Positions 23,801-35,850 of a stretch of 64,000 nt of DNA are shown in pieces. The DNA comes from Pythium myriotylum (taxonomy: Eukaryota; Oomycota; Peronosporomycetes; Pythiales; Pythiaceae), in NCBI GenBank assembly GCA_023091665.1, contig JALJCQ010000033.1, positions 186,001 to 250,000 of the forward strand, in the 5' to 3' direction. Each line of letters starts with the position of its first letter. The first letter of the stretch is position 1. Made by a program: the position numbers and the translations under genes. The notes beneath the pieces are model-generated. The model was given only the letters and a program-made list of their open reading frames with translations. It was not told where the DNA came from and searched no databases.

Positions 23801-26800
23801 CATCCGGATTCCTTTTTGATAGCTTCGACGTGTGTGGAACTTTGACCCACGGATCACGAAATTCATCTGGCCTTGTCGGAGCCTCTTTCGGTCACGCCAC
23901 TTGATTACGGCGTAGCGAAGTCGTATCCTCGAGATTGCCTTGTATGCGCGGACAAGGTTTTGCCGATGCAACTGATAATCTAGGGCGGCATACTGCCAAC
24001 CATAGAATGCCCACAACAAAAGAAACTCTCGATGGAAGCTGATAGCATTGAGCTTATTAAAGCGTGCACGGCGTAGATCGCGAGCAATTCGGGACCACTC
24101 ACTCACCGCATGACATAGTACACGAAGTCTCCTAGTAGAAGCAATCGCAGACATCGCCACTCGGCTTCCTCGCAACTGAGAGGCAACTGCTTGCCACGCG
24201 TGAAGGAATCTCCGGGTCCGCTGATGCTCCAATGTGCGCTTTGCAGTGTCAAGCAAAAGATTGTACCTCTTGCGATTGTTGGAGTACATAGCCCACGTCA
24301 AGAATGCTCGTCGGCGAACTTGGATCATTCCTCGGCACCAAACTCGTCGTATGCGATGGCGTTGTTGGATGCGAACATGAGCATATCTTTGCCAGCCGAG
24401 TAGGCAACGAAGCAGAGCCACCTTCTGTCTGTTTGCTGAATGCGACTTGAAGAAATCTTGTTTCCGTTTGCTTGAACGAGCTGAAAGATACCATAAATGC
24501 AGTGTGGATCGCATTATCTTTTGGATCCGCCACGCAATGGCTTTCGAGTTGGCCCCTCGCTGACAAACCAATCTCTTTGCACGATTCCTCCACACGTGGA
24601 GTGCCAGGGTGAAACTTCGTGCAGTGTGGTACTCGATTGCGACAGCCATAACCCTCGCTCGTTCGCGCTCATCGTTTTTGAAGATGACCCAAGCATGCCA
24701 AGCGCTCGCGATTGTGTGTCGATTTTTCGAAGAGAGAAACTGCTGGACCTGGGCATGATGTCTAAGCACCTGGACACAGCGGCGAATTTGCTTGAACAGC
24801 AGTTTCTTCTGAAAAAGTCGAATCAAATGACGACGGCACCTCGACTCCCGTGTATAATGACACCATGCCATGAAAACTCGTACTCTCTTTGATCGGACCC
24901 GCTGCACGATCAAACGCTTCACTGATATTCTTCGATAATGAAGACCACTTGTAATGTCGCGCCACGCGAGGAATACTTGAAGATGCTGTCGAGCTATTCT
25001 CTTTTTCGCAACGACTCTAAATGCGGATCTGACAATTCGAAGATGATTCCATGTCCGGATGGACGCACGTAACAATCTCGCACGGAAGCTTGTTTCTACG
25101 ATGAATGCTGTGTGGTTCAAATGTTTAATGGCGCGAGCATACCGACACCACGAGAAGAAGAAAACGGAGCAGATTCTTTCCACACGCGCAATTTGAAGCT
25201 TGCGACACCGTTGAGAGCGAACCGCTTTGGTATTCCAAACACTGAAGAATCGGCCCAAACACCTTCGCTTATAGAACGATCTTGCCCCAATATCTCGATC
25301 TCGTTCAAATTTACCCGCACACCGATGTGCTAAGAGAGCTCGAAGCGCTTGGCGCTTACTGTATGTGGCTCGTTGCACCTCCGCTTTGTCCAAGGCGGAC
25401 AGTTTCATTATCTGGAATGAGAAGTATTGCAGCCATCGGTGCCAATATCGACGCAATAACCCTTCGTAAAAGCAGCAGTCAGCCTGAAGAGCACGCCCAG
25501 AACAATCTCTTCGTCTTGTGATGAATATTCTCCACCGCCTAACAGCAAACTTGTGCGAGAGTAGTCGCCTTGCTCGCAGATATTGCCTCGTAAGGTCGTT
25601 ATCAAAAACCACCTTAGTCCATTGTCTCCAGACGCGTAATGTGAGCTGTCGGTTGTGGGTCAAAATTGCGCAGCGCTGAGCTACTTTGGCTTCTCGACGG
25701 ATGGCAATACATCTCTTCAATCTGGAGAGGTACCGAGTGAGAATAAGATGTCGCCGCATTGGTGCCGCATATTTAAGGTGAACTGTTCTGGCTGTCCAGA
25801 TACGCCAAACTAAAACTGCTCGTTTCGTTTTGACTTGCCCAAGTCCCTTGGAACGCGCCTTTAGCGTGTTCTGCAGCTCAAACCACCGGCACCATATACT
25901 GAAATATCTGTGTTTTGTGCAAGTATCCCGATGGTTTCTTGCATGCCGATAGAGATAATGCGAACGGCGGCATTTCTCAAGGAAGTCGCGACACCACAAA
26001 CGAAAGAACATTCGCAAGCGACGGGTCCTCAGAAGACTGAGAGCTTTCTCAAGCTTCCGAGCTTCCTCTTCCTTGCTCTTGGACAAGTAGTCTCTCCAAC
26101 TTTCGAAGTACAAGTAATAAAGACAAAGTCGTACCTTCAAATCAGTTTGTTTCACTGGATCGACCTCTGGGACAAACTTTCTCGTAACCTCTATCTCGGC
26201 CACAACTCCGCCATTTTCCTTGAGCTCGCGGTACTCGCCACGTAACGCGTCTATCCGTGCTCGGTGGCCTAAGTGACCAACGGCGTCCGTAACGGAGTCG
26301 CTTCTCTGTCGTTCGAGCGTGTTTCTCAACAATACGCTCGAATGGTGGTGCCGAGTTTCTGACGCTGCCATTCGTTCCGGGAGGTGGTAATCTCGCGAAA
26401 GGGGAAGTTGTCGCTGGCGGCCTCTGCGCCACTTTGAATGAAGTGGAAGTGCTTTCCAAACAGCAAAACACGCCTCTAAAGTTCTTCGCCGCCAATAAAA
26501 AAGGGCAACTAGCTTTTTTTGCTCCCTTTCATCGAGCGTCGGCACGCCACAGCCAACCCAACAAGACTGGCGGAATCGCGTGTGCTTTTGCGAGGACGAC
26601 AGAAGAGCTAGATGGTCAAAAGGATCCGATCGATCACTCACTAATTTTCTATGACTCGGTGAAGGAAATTGACAAGTGGATCACTCACGTGGTTGGACGG
26701 CGGCGTGGAGGCCTCGTGTGTTCCGTTTTGACCGTCTATCGAAAGATGCCTTCGTCAAGGGGACATGCGTTCGTCTCCGCATAGCACTCGGCTGGCGATA

Positions 26801-27028
26801 AAGATTCTCGGTCTCTTCGCTCGAGGACACATCGGACTGCAAGTACGACCAGAGCTCTCCATCTCCACGCACCGCCTCGACGCGCCTCGCTCTTCGCGGC
26901 TCGTGCTCTTTCTCTTCGTCGACGCAGTCCAACGTCGGGCGTGCCATTCGATCCGTTAAAGAGAACCTTGAAGGGGTCACGACACTCGTGTGATCACGAC
27001 GCAGCACTTCACGAGCAGAGGCCTCCAT
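20861..27028 (-). CDS. Sfi1-like centrin-binding repeat protein
   Basis: CDS complement(20861..26640, 26689..27028), 2039 residues. The 48 bp intron at 26641-26688 begins GTGAGT and ends TTAG; without it the second exon would have to start at GTG. The start is the ATG at 27028; a second in-frame ATG at 26947 is possible. From about residue 250 to the end the protein is dozens of helical repeats of about 33 residues with a conserved aromatic core, such as FRLWCRDF, VWRIWT, VWRQWTK, FLAWRD and LLRWSFACL. This is the signature of Sfi1, whose long helix binds a row of centrins at spindle pole bodies and centrosomes or basal bodies. It is very basic and rich in R, W and H. The first 250 residues are low-complexity and not conserved in any family I know. 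An RCC1-BTB or myosin-type IQ protein is less likely because no other domain is present. Confidence 0.75.
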
Positions 27029-27331
27029 CGGGTGCCGCAGTATCACACGCGGCGCGCCGTCCCCATCGTCGCGGAGGTCTTCATCCGAGGCGTTTGACCT
27101 TTCGAGTGGATGGATCGCGTACCTTTCTTCCTGTCTAATGTGGTCAAATGCCTGTTCTATCGAATGTAGTTCGTAACGGTTAAGGAAGCGCGACCGTCAT
27201 CATGTTCGAATCTTGCATGTCTGCGGCTCATGTTCTTCCTTCAACGTCACCCACTCAGTCGTCATCCAGGATCGCTGCCTCGCGGACGCCACTACGGGCG
27301 ACGGGCACGACGGCTATCAGTGACAAGCAGC
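27029..27331. promoter_or_regulatory. Divergent promoter region, Sfi1-like and beta-galactosidase
   Basis: 303 bp between two start codons on opposite strands. No clear TATA box or other named element was recognised. Confidence 0.35.
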
Positions 27332-29958
27332 ATGGAGCGAGAGCCGGCCGAGAACGAGGCGCTGCTCCGCTACGGCGGCGACGAGGAAGCCGCGGGCTTC
27401 GCGGGCCCAACGCGCGCCGTGAGGCGCTTGCGGCGCGCCGATCTCGCGTGTCTCGCCGTCATGGGCATCGTCGCGAGCTTTCTGCTCGTCTGGCAGCCAC
27501 CCGAGCGCCCCATGGGCTCGCTCACGCGCAACTACCGCAGCCACCACCAGGAAGCCGCCGCGCCAACCTACCAGTATGTGACCTACGACGACATTGATGC
27601 CGAGAAGAGAAAGAGCGGCTACGAGGTGACCTACACGAAGCGCGGCTTCACGGTGGATGGCAAGACAACGCTGCTTCTTGGCGGATCGATCCACTACTCG
27701 CGCAGTACGCCCGCGATGTGGGAGGATTTGCTGCGCAAGGCCAAGAACGACGGCCTCAACCACATTGAGCTTTGTAAGTGCAGACGCGCCATTCACTGAA
27801 GACGTGGTGAGCCTTCTAACTGTCGATGCTTAGATGTGTTCTGGAGTCTCCACGAGCCGACACCAGAAACTTTTCATTTCAGTGATCGAGCGAACTTGAC
27901 ACTCTTCTACGACCTTGCAGCTGAGGTCGGACTCTTCTTGAATGTTCGTTTCGGTCCGTACGCATGCGCCGAGTGGAACAATGGAGGACTTCCTTTCTGG
28001 CTCGACCGCATCCCCGGAATGACTGTGCGCTCGAGTGCGGAGCCGTGGAAGAAGGAGATGAGCCGCTTCGTGAAGAAGATGGTAGAGATCTCGCGACCGT
28101 ACTTCGCGACGAGTGGTGGACCGATAATCATGGCGCAGATTGAGAATGAGTATGACGAAGAGGACGACGCTTACGTCGCCTGGTGTGGGGACCTCGTCCG
28201 CGAGTTGGATACGAAAATTCCATGGATGATGTGCAATGGCAAGGCCGCTAACAACACGATCCTCACCTGTAATGCCAATGACTGCGTTGACTTTGCAAAT
28301 ACGCAAACCAAAGAGCGCCCGGCCGAGCCGTTGATGTGGACAGAGAACGAAGGCTGGTACCAGCAATGGCAGCACCGTCCGAGAGTTGCTCCCGCCGCGG
28401 ACGATATCCTCACAGAGAACTGGGAGGATCGTGACCCAGAAGAAATTTCTTACGCGATAGCACGATGGTTTGCAGTTGGCGGTTCTCACCACAATTACTA
28501 TGTAAGTTGAGACTGTACTGAGAAGGTTTGCAAAAGCCACGCTGATTCCTTCTTTTGTAGATGTACCATGGAGGCAACAACTATGGGCGTTCACCGTCTG
28601 CAGGTGTCGCGACAAAGTATGCTGATGGAGTTAACCTCCACAGTGATGGTCTCAGCAACGAACCCAAGCGAAGCCACTTGCGCAAACTCCACAACACATT
28701 GATCGAGTGCAACGAAATCTTGCTTTCGAATGAACGTCAGATCGAGCACCCCCAGCCACTTGATACACCACTTCAGCTGGCTTATGTTTATGGGGCGGCT
28801 GGAAATCGCGTTGTCTTCCTCCAGAACGACGCCACGTCTCCGGCTCAAGTTGTCTTTGACGGAATTACTTACCAATTGCAGCCGAAGTCGGTGTCAATTG
28901 TTAAGAACAACGAGCTCTTATTCGATACCGCGGCAGTGAGAAAGTCATATCCTCACCGCCAAAAGCGCGTTTATTCCGATTTGATTCCATCCTCGGCATT
29001 AAAGTGGCATATTTGGACGGAATCCGGTGATCATCGCAAGGCAGTCGTCGACAAAAAGCCACTCGAGCAGCTTTCCGTTACCCAGGATGAGACTGACTAC
29101 ATGATCTATACGACGACGTTCAAGCTGAACGACGAATATGAGAAAGACAAGGATGTCATTCTGAACTTCACTGCAACAGATGCGAACGGCTTTGTGGTTC
29201 TGGTTGACGGTCGCTTGGTCGGCGAAGCTCACCGTGCGTACCCTGGGGATGAGCGCGCTCAACCCTTTACTCTGAAGCTTCCGTCATGGTTACGAGAGGA
29301 CTCAAGTAAGGAGCACGAATTGTCGTTGGTATCAGTTGGACTCGGTCTCTTCACTTTGGGCCGAAAGCACTTGAAGGGGATTACCGGCGATGTTACTTTG
29401 AATGGTCAACAAAGTCTGATCGGACACTCTCTGTGGAAGATGTACCCAGGTCTAATTGGTGAACATCTCAAGATTTACGATCCAACGTGGAATGCTTCTG
29501 TTCCGTGGACTCCATACAGTGTCGACAACTCTACTCGACCAACTCTGAGCTGGTATCGTACTTCGTTCAGTCTGGCGACACCACCGAAGATCAAGCGCGC
29601 AAAGCCAGTGGAGGAGACAACTTCAATCTTGTTGGATGCAGTTGGTCTTACTCGTGGACGTTTGTATCTCAATGGGCATGACCTGGGACGCCACTGGTTG
29701 ATCAAGGACGGAAACGGAGAATATGTCCAGCGGTACTACCACATCCCTCCAGATTGGCTACACAAGGATCAGCGCGACCGTAACGATCTCGTGATCTTCG
29801 ATGAAATGGGTGGCTCCGTCAAGGACGTTCGCATTGTGCTATCGTCCATGATCGAAGACTTCATGGACCCCGAGAAGGAGATTCGAGCGATGGGTCCAGG
29901 CCACTCATTCAGTCAAGGCGACGCCGACTTGGCGACAACCGATCGTCGAGGAGTGTGA
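27332..29958 (+). CDS. GH35 beta-galactosidase, type II membrane-anchored
   Basis: Exons 27332..27773, 27834..28501 and 28561..29958 give 835 residues; introns of 60 and 59 bp. The N-terminus is cytosolic and basic (residues 1-45), then a hydrophobic anchor (LACLAVMGIVASFLLVW, about 48-64), then a lumenal or extracellular GH35 TIM barrel. Family marks are LLGGSIHYSRS, IELYVFWSLHEP, RFGPYACAEWNNGG, MAQIENEYDEE (acid/base Glu, near 28140) and LMWTENEG (nucleophile Glu, near 28340), then YMYHGGNNYGR. The C-terminal half has the beta-sandwich jelly-rolls, including GRLYLNGHDLGRHW, usual in plant-type enzymes. It should release terminal beta-galactose from glycans or cell-wall polymers. The ATG was chosen because it gives the basic N-terminus and anchor. 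Both splice junctions fall inside conserved family motifs, which supports them. Confidence 0.92.
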
Positions 29959-30263
29959 GCCGAATTATGTTGACGCGTTGCACTTCTAACTGTATGAGGG
30001 CATATACAAATTGGAACTGATCACGTTGTTTGTGTCCGCCCATTGACTACCTCGCTGCTCGATTTGCAAACATTGATCATGGATATCAACGAACGTGGTT
30101 TGCATGATCTGATTGGTCTCATCCTGTGGAAAGTGCATCTCCAGTCGCCAATAGCGTCGGCGTGAGGCACGAACTCGTGACTCATTGGTGGATAACAAGT
30201 GCCGGCGTGGACCACACACAGATTCCGTGGACGCCTAAAGCGATCCATACCCAGATTGGCAAC
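29959..30263. other. Intergenic, beta-galactosidase 3' end and SelD upstream region
   Basis: 305 bp between two genes in the same direction. It must contain a terminator and the next promoter. No recognisable RNA or repeat is seen. Confidence 0.4.
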
Positions 30264-31582
30264 ATGGAGGACGCAGCAGCCAAGGCCAAGCAGATCATCG
30301 ACCGCGAGTTCGCGCAGCCGACGGCGCCGCCCGCCAAGTCGTGGCTCACGGCCAACTACGACCCGGAGGCCCACGGGCTCGACAAGGATTTCGTGCTGAC
30401 CAACTTCAGCGCGCTCAAGGGCTGCGGCTGCAAGCTGCCGCAGGAGAAGCTGTTGGGGTACTTGGAGGACATCGCGAACGACCTCAAACCGAATGAGACA
30501 CCGGGCATGGACTCGAGCGTGGTCAAGATTAGCCATGGCAAGGACCTGTACCTCGTGTCGACGACCGATTTTTTCTTCCCGTCTGTCGAGGATCCGTACA
30601 TCCAGGGCCGCATCGCTTGTGCGAATGTACTTTCGGATGCGTACGCCATGGGCGTGACCGAGGTCGATACAATGCTCATGATGCTCGGTGTGTGTCGCGA
30701 CATGAACGACAAGGAGCGAGACGTTGTGACGACGCAACTGATTCGCGGCTTCAATGATCTCGCGCGCGAAGCGAACACGAATGTCACAGGCGGGCAGACA
30801 GTCATGAACCCGTGGCCGCTCGTCGGCGGCGTCGCGATGAGTGTTCGCAGCGGTGCGTTGGATAGTCTTTTAGGATGACTGCTTCTGATTGTGCTCACGT
30901 GTCTCTCTCGCTGAATTGATTTCCAGAGAGCGAAATCATCCGCCCGGTGAACGCCGTCCCTGGTGATGTGCTCGTGTTGACGAAACCGCTTGGTACTCAG
31001 GTCGCCGTGAACCTGTGGCAGTGGCGTAAGAAGCCCGAGCGATGGCAGCGCGTGGAGCAGATCGTCACGGAGAAGGACGCCGAAGAGGCGTTCCTCATGG
31101 CTACTGAGTCGATGACCCGGCTCAACCTGAACGGTGCTCGGCTCATGCACAAGGTAGGAGATTAATGCTCTAGTCGCCAGCAGGGAGGAGGCGGACTAAT
31201 GATTGGGGTCGGTGACGTCCAGTATGGAGCCCACTCGGCGACGGATGTGACGGGCTTCGGCATTCTTCGCCACGCACGCAACCAGGCCAAGTCACAGAAT
31301 GGCGCCGTGGACTTCGAGATCCACACCCTGCCGATCATTTGCAACATGGTCAAGGTGAACGAGACCATCGGTAACTCGTTCAAGCTGTTGGATGGACTCG
31401 CTGCTGAGACCTCTGGTGGACTGCTACTCTGCATCCCTGAGGCCAACGCCCAGGCGTTCATCAAGGAGCTTCAGGAGCTCGACGGCAAGCCCGCGTGGGT
31501 CGTTGGCCGTGTCGTTCCTGGCAACAACGATGCTCGCATCCTGCCGGACTTCCAGGTTATCGAAGTCACTCCTGATATGTAG
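30264..31582 (+). CDS. selD: Selenide, water dikinase (selenophosphate synthetase), Cys form
   Basis: Exons 30264..30852, 30927..31153 and 31223..31582 give 391 residues; introns of 74 and 69 bp. The enzyme makes selenophosphate from selenide and ATP for selenocysteine and selenouridine synthesis. The active-site motif is GCGCK with Cys54, Cys56 and Lys57, so the catalytic position is Cys (TGC) and not selenocysteine. AIR-synthase-like motifs follow: [74 protein letters not shown] and ETSGGLL. The first donor site (GTGCGT at 30853) was chosen because it gives a family-like SVRSESEIIRP junction; an alternative upstream GTGTTC is possible. Confidence 0.93.
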
Positions 31583-33591
31583 CTTCCTCTGTAAGCCTCT
31601 AGTAAATCGAGTGAGCGTGGAGAACGCTGCAGGAACGATCGTGGCATCTTACGAGCATTCTTAGTCCGATCGTCTCGAGCTATCTCGGGACGCCTGGCGT
31701 ACCCGCGGACGGAAGCAGTAGATCCGTTGAGGGACGCGCATACACACGCACGCCGTGGTCGCCAGGGTCAGGTCGTCGCATCAGACCCGCGCATCTCTTG
31801 CTTGGATTCGTCGACTCGTGGCAAGCCCATCGTCGCGTCGCGAGCTGCCTGTCTCTGGGGCGATCACCTGGGCGGTTGTCGACGTCGTTCTAATCGCGCC
31901 GAGCCTCCATGCTCGTTCGCAAGCCAGACAACTAACCCAGACGCGCAGAAGTGCTCTTGCCCTATGGGGGGCTTCGTGGGGTCGCGGCCGCCCTGGCGTC
32001 AGCCCCACGGGAACGAAGCCCTTTTTGATCAACTCGCGCACGCACGTAAGCGCAGCACTGAACTCCAGCGGCGAAGCCATGAATCGGTAAGATCGATCCG
32101 AAACCGCCGTGGCCGTTCCACCGGTTCAGATTTTGGTGGCTTGCTGTGGGAATGAGATAAAAGCACCCGGGTGGATCGCGAAGTTTTCGGGAATCATGCG
32201 TGATGAGTGGAGCCTCGATGCCTGATACTGTAGTCGCACGGATCGAGATCTTGCAGAGGAAAGGGATCCCGCGTACGAGTCTCCATGGAAGAAGAGGCTG
32301 CTGATGGCTGCGTACAGTACAGTGTACGGGGACCAGCACTCGTGGTGGTTGAGTTCCTCCAAACGAAGTCGAAGATGGCAACGATGAGAGCGTTCGTCGG
32401 AAGGGGAGCGCCTGGCCCAGAATGTGCCGGCATTTCTCGCGTGGACGAGGCTCCGTGCCTCTGCATAGACCCCCTTCACGCCAGTCGGCACGCCACCGGA
32501 GCTGGACGGAGCTGGCGTGAGTTCCCAGTCGAAACGAACCGGAGCTCGTGATTAGCTCCACGCTTCAACTTGCCACAATCACACTGCACCTATTTTTGGC
32601 ATCTCACGGCGACTCGCCCTCTCCACAGACGAGCCGGCGGCATTATTTTTCCTTGAGACAAACTCAGCCGAGGGGCGAAGACAAGCCAAATCATAGTGGA
32701 TCGAATACACTGGGAACACTCCCGCGAATTTGCATGGCGTTTTGGAGTGGTGCGACGACGCCACGCTCGCGCGATCGACACAGAGACGCTTCGTGTGGAC
32801 GAACGAGCGCACGGCGGTCGCCTGTCTCGGCTCGGCGGCAGCGGAAATTTGGATAACACAGGTCGCCGGCGTGTTGTTAGGGAGGCGAGGAGGAGCCCTA
32901 GTCCCCAAGCACTCGTTTTCCTACAGCAAGGGGAGCCAGCCGCTTTCGGCGCGCCTGGCTGCTTTTACGGTACGCCGAGCCTCAAGTTCACCCATCTCCC
33001 GCTCACGAGCTCAGTATCCATTTGGCGGCTCAGGACTCAGGCGCCCTTGGACCCATCCTGCCAACGACCAGCTCCAGCTGCCTGCCTTTTCACTCTCTCG
33101 ACACTGCTGGGAGGCTTCCAACCAGGCGGCCAGACCCAAACCAGTCTCCACTCGTAGCAGCAGTTCGCCCTCCAGACGCGTCACGACAGCCGGGCGAGCC
33201 GCTTGCACTTGAAGCATCGAAGCTCCGAGACATCACCCTCGTGGCCACTTCGTCCCTTTCTGACTCCCACTCTCGCGACCGGGTGTTCGGGAAAAGAACC
33301 GCGGAGGAGAAATCCTCAGTCGAAAACTTTAGCTGTCGAGCGCATCGATCCTCTCCTCGCTCGCCGGGTTCGTTCTCCCTACTGTACGCGGCGGAGCGAA
33401 CGACCGGAAGGAACCCTCACTTCACGAGCGACAGGCTTCGGTACAGAAGCGGCAGTCAGCTAGGCATCCGGAAAAGAGTTCGAGCGTCCAGAGCGAGAAA
33501 CTCGCACGCGCGCGATCGCCCTCGAAGGGACCTCCTGTCGTCCGCTGCTTCTGCCATCTCGCGACAGTCTGCGTCACCCGACAACGAAACC
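31583..33591. other. 2 kb region without a confident gene; probable long 5' leader of the kinase
   Basis: Open frames here are short or lack family signals on both strands. A GC-rich imperfect hairpin (GGGCTTCG/CGAAGCCC) lies near 31970-32025. From about 33022 the kinase frame is open without stops, giving about 190 extra residues of low-complexity R/S-rich sequence before the kinase ATG. I treat this as untranslated leader and promoter, because conservation-like sequence begins only at the kinase domain. Confidence 0.4.
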
Positions 33592-34581
33592 ATGATGGCG
33601 ATGGGCATGAACCGATACGAGCGCGTGGCGTCGCTTCGACCGTCCATCTTTGGTGAGATCCTGCTCTGCCGGGACCGAGAGACCCAGGAGCAGGTCGTCG
33701 TTAAGACTGTCGACCTCACCATGGCGCTCAAGCAAGAGTCCAAACAGTACGGCTCCGTCAAAGAGAACATTCTCAAAGAGATTGAGGTCATGGCCCAGCT
33801 ATGCGCCGCTGGAGGCCATCCCAACATTATCAACATGCGAAACTACTACGTCTCGAAGGCCACCAACATGCTCCACATTGTGCTTGACTATTGTGAAGGT
33901 GGCGACTTGCTCGAGTCGTGTGCACCGCCAACCGCGGATGACGAAGACGTAACCCAGCCCTCGCCTGTTCAAAGTGAGCAGAGAGCTACTGTGGACGAGA
34001 AGACTGCGCTTGGATATCTCAAAGACGTGATCTCCGGTTTGAGCTTCCTCCACCACCACGGCATCGCTCATCGCGACCTCAGCCTCGAGAACATTCTTCT
34101 GCGTGATGGTCGTGCAGTGATCGCGGACTTCGGATTGTGTGCCCAGCAAGATCCCAACGAGACAACCTTCGAGTGTGATGACATTGTGGGCAAGCACTAC
34201 TACATGGCCCCCGAGGTTGTGGCTCAGATGAACTATGACCCGAAGAAGGCGGATATCTGGTCAGTTGGCATGGCTTTCTTCATCCTGCTGACTTCATCTC
34301 CACCTTTCGAGATGGCGTCACCTAAGGACCCAGGGTTCCGTTACATTGCCAAGAATGGACTCAAGGCCGTGTTCAAGGCGTGGGACGTGACCACCCGTGT
34401 CAGTGAGTCTACTCAGGACCTGCTAGAGCGGATGACGGCAATCGACCCAGCTCAGCGCCCATCGCTGGAGGAGATTATGTCCCATCCAGCACTTTGCGAG
34501 GTCACTCGGCCAACAGCAACCGGGATTCATGGAATCGTGGCTCATCCTTGTGCGGTGGCAGTGGCAACCGAGGCTGCTTGA
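33592..34581 (+). CDS. Serine/threonine protein kinase with degenerate glycine loop
   Basis: 329 residues, intronless; ATG at 33592 followed by several further in-frame ATG codons. Kinase marks: VVVKTVD (catalytic Lys), a Glu in helix C (EIEVM), gatekeeper region LHIVLDYCEGGDL, catalytic loop HRDLSLENILL, DFGLC, MAPEV, and DIWSVGMAFFILLTSSPPFE. The glycine-rich loop is unusual: in LRPSIFGEILLC only the last Gly remains. An acidic insert (TADDEDVTQPSP) sits between the lobes. There is no extra domain, and the C-terminal 25 residues are hydrophobic and Ala-rich. The HRDLSLEN form is common in oomycete and plant-pathogen kinomes; substrate and pathway cannot be inferred. Confidence 0.85.
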   Translation: MMAMGMNRYERVASLRPSIFGEILLCRDRETQEQVVVKTVDLTMALKQESKQYGSVKENILKEIEVMAQLCAAGGHPNIINMRNYYVSKATNMLHIVLDYCEGGDLLESCAPPTADDEDVTQPSPVQSEQRATVDEKTALGYLKDVISGLSFLHHHGIAHRDLSLENILLRDGRAVIADFGLCAQQDPNETTFECDDIVGKHYYMAPEVVAQMNYDPKKADIWSVGMAFFILLTSSPPFEMASPKDPGFRYIAKNGLKAVFKAWDVTTRVSESTQDLLERMTAIDPAQRPSLEEIMSHPALCEVTRPTATGIHGIVAHPCAVAVATEAA

Positions 34582-34728
34582 TCTGCCATGGTGCCCTTGG
34601 TGTTGATATTTAACTTCATTGCGTTAGAGATGATGGAGGAGAGAGCAGGTTTATGTAGACTAATAGTTGTAGAGGTAGAGAGGCAAACTTGAACGAAAGT
34701 ACAATTTCAATTATCGGAACCATCTGGG

Positions 34729-35850
34729 TCAGAGTTGTGTAACCTCTGGCTCAGGCTCGTCCGTTGCTGGGGCTTCAAGCAGCTCCTCGAGGCTCATCCC
34801 GTCATCCATCTTCTTGAACTTCCAGTCTTGAAGCTCGATTCTGCGTCCAACATCTTCCACATTCTTGTCTACAAAGTTAAGCCACGTCTCAGCGAGATAA
34901 ACCTTGGCCATCGCGGTTTCGAACTTGGCTTCGGCCTTGGCGCGCAACACCGTGCTTTTCAGGTACGTACGATGCGCCTCTTCGCGCTGGAAGCGGCGTC
35001 TCTTTGCAGCAGGATCCTCTGAAACCACAACCGTAACCTTCGTAGCTGGTCGACTATGGAACACCGGCAGAGGGGTTGATGCTGGTGTCGATTCGACTGA
35101 CGGTGGAGCCGACGTGTCGAGGGCCGGAAGGTTTTGCTTTCTCACTTCTGGGTGTGTTTGGGACTGGTCTGGGGCCTGTTGAGGCGCTGACAGAGTCTTG
35201 TGGGTTTCTGACTCCTTGATATCCCCTCGACCACGGTTATCACGCCGAGGATCTGCAGGCGTAGCGTGACCTACCAATGCTGGGGCCGATTCCTGGTTCT
35301 TCGGTGGTTCCTTTTGTTTACTCGCAAAAGAGTCACTGCCATTTCGGTGGCTATCACGAGAGGGTTCGCGGGGACGATCACGGGATGTTTCGCGGTGGCG
35401 ATCCCGAGAAGATTCACGCTGGCGATCGCGGGAGTCTCTGCGGTAGTGTTCGCGAGAGGAGTCTTGGTGGGACCGTCGGTCGTCATGATGGTTATTATAT
35501 GACGGGGATCGATGGCGACTTTCTCTTCGCGGACTACGACTTCGTCGCGAGCGGCTGTAACTCGAACTACGGCTTCTTCTCGATCGCTCTTTGCTGGTAC
35601 TCCGACTGCGGCGGCGGTCCCGCGAGTCTCGCGGCGAAGATCGTCCCGAATAGCGGTCTCTGGAGCTGTGGCGATGATGGCTGCGCCCACGGCTGCTCGA
35701 GCGACTGTAGCTTCGTTTCCGGCGAGAGTGCGCTCGATCGGCGCTGCGACTGCGGCTTCGACTGCGACGCCGACTCCTCTCCGCGCTGCGGTGGCGGCGC
35801 GGGCTGCGGCTGCGTCCTCGTGACCGCGATCGCTCGTCACGTCGACCCAT
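34729..35850 (-). CDS. RS-domain (Arg/Ser-rich) protein, probable splicing-related factor
   Basis: 373 residues, intronless, ATG at 35850. Residues 1-185 are almost entirely R, S, D, H and E with many RS/SR dipeptides (RSRSRSRS-type runs), typical of nuclear-speckle and spliceosome-associated proteins. The middle is disordered and rich in Pro and Gln. The last 100 residues (about 275-373) form a mixed helical segment, including KFETAMAKVYLAETWLNFVD, then an acidic end EPEPEVTQL. There is no RRM, zinc knuckle or kinase domain, so it is not a classical SR protein. A sequence resembling a 3' splice site (CTTGCAG) just upstream of the ATG could mark a 5'-UTR intron. The gene converges with the kinase, 147 bp between stops. 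Confidence 0.65.
   Translation of the reverse strand: MGRRDERSRSRGRSRSPRRHRSAERSRRRSRSRSRSADRAHSRRKRSYSRSSSRGRSHHRHSSRDRYSGRSSPRDSRDRRRSRSTSKERSRRSRSSSYSRSRRSRSPRRESRHRSPSYNNHHDDRRSHQDSSREHYRRDSRDRQRESSRDRHRETSRDRPREPSRDSHRNGSDSFASKQKEPPKNQESAPALVGHATPADPRRDNRGRGDIKESETHKTLSAPQQAPDQSQTHPEVRKQNLPALDTSAPPSVESTPASTPLPVFHSRPATKVTVVVSEDPAAKRRRFQREEAHRTYLKSTVLRAKAEAKFETAMAKVYLAETWLNFVDKNVEDVGRRIELQDWKFKKMDDGMSLEELLEAPATDEPEPEVTQL

Noticed and set aside
33022..33591. N-terminal extension of the kinase by 190 residues
   Set aside because: The frame is open, but the sequence is low-complexity with no domain. The downstream ATG directly precedes the kinase domain.
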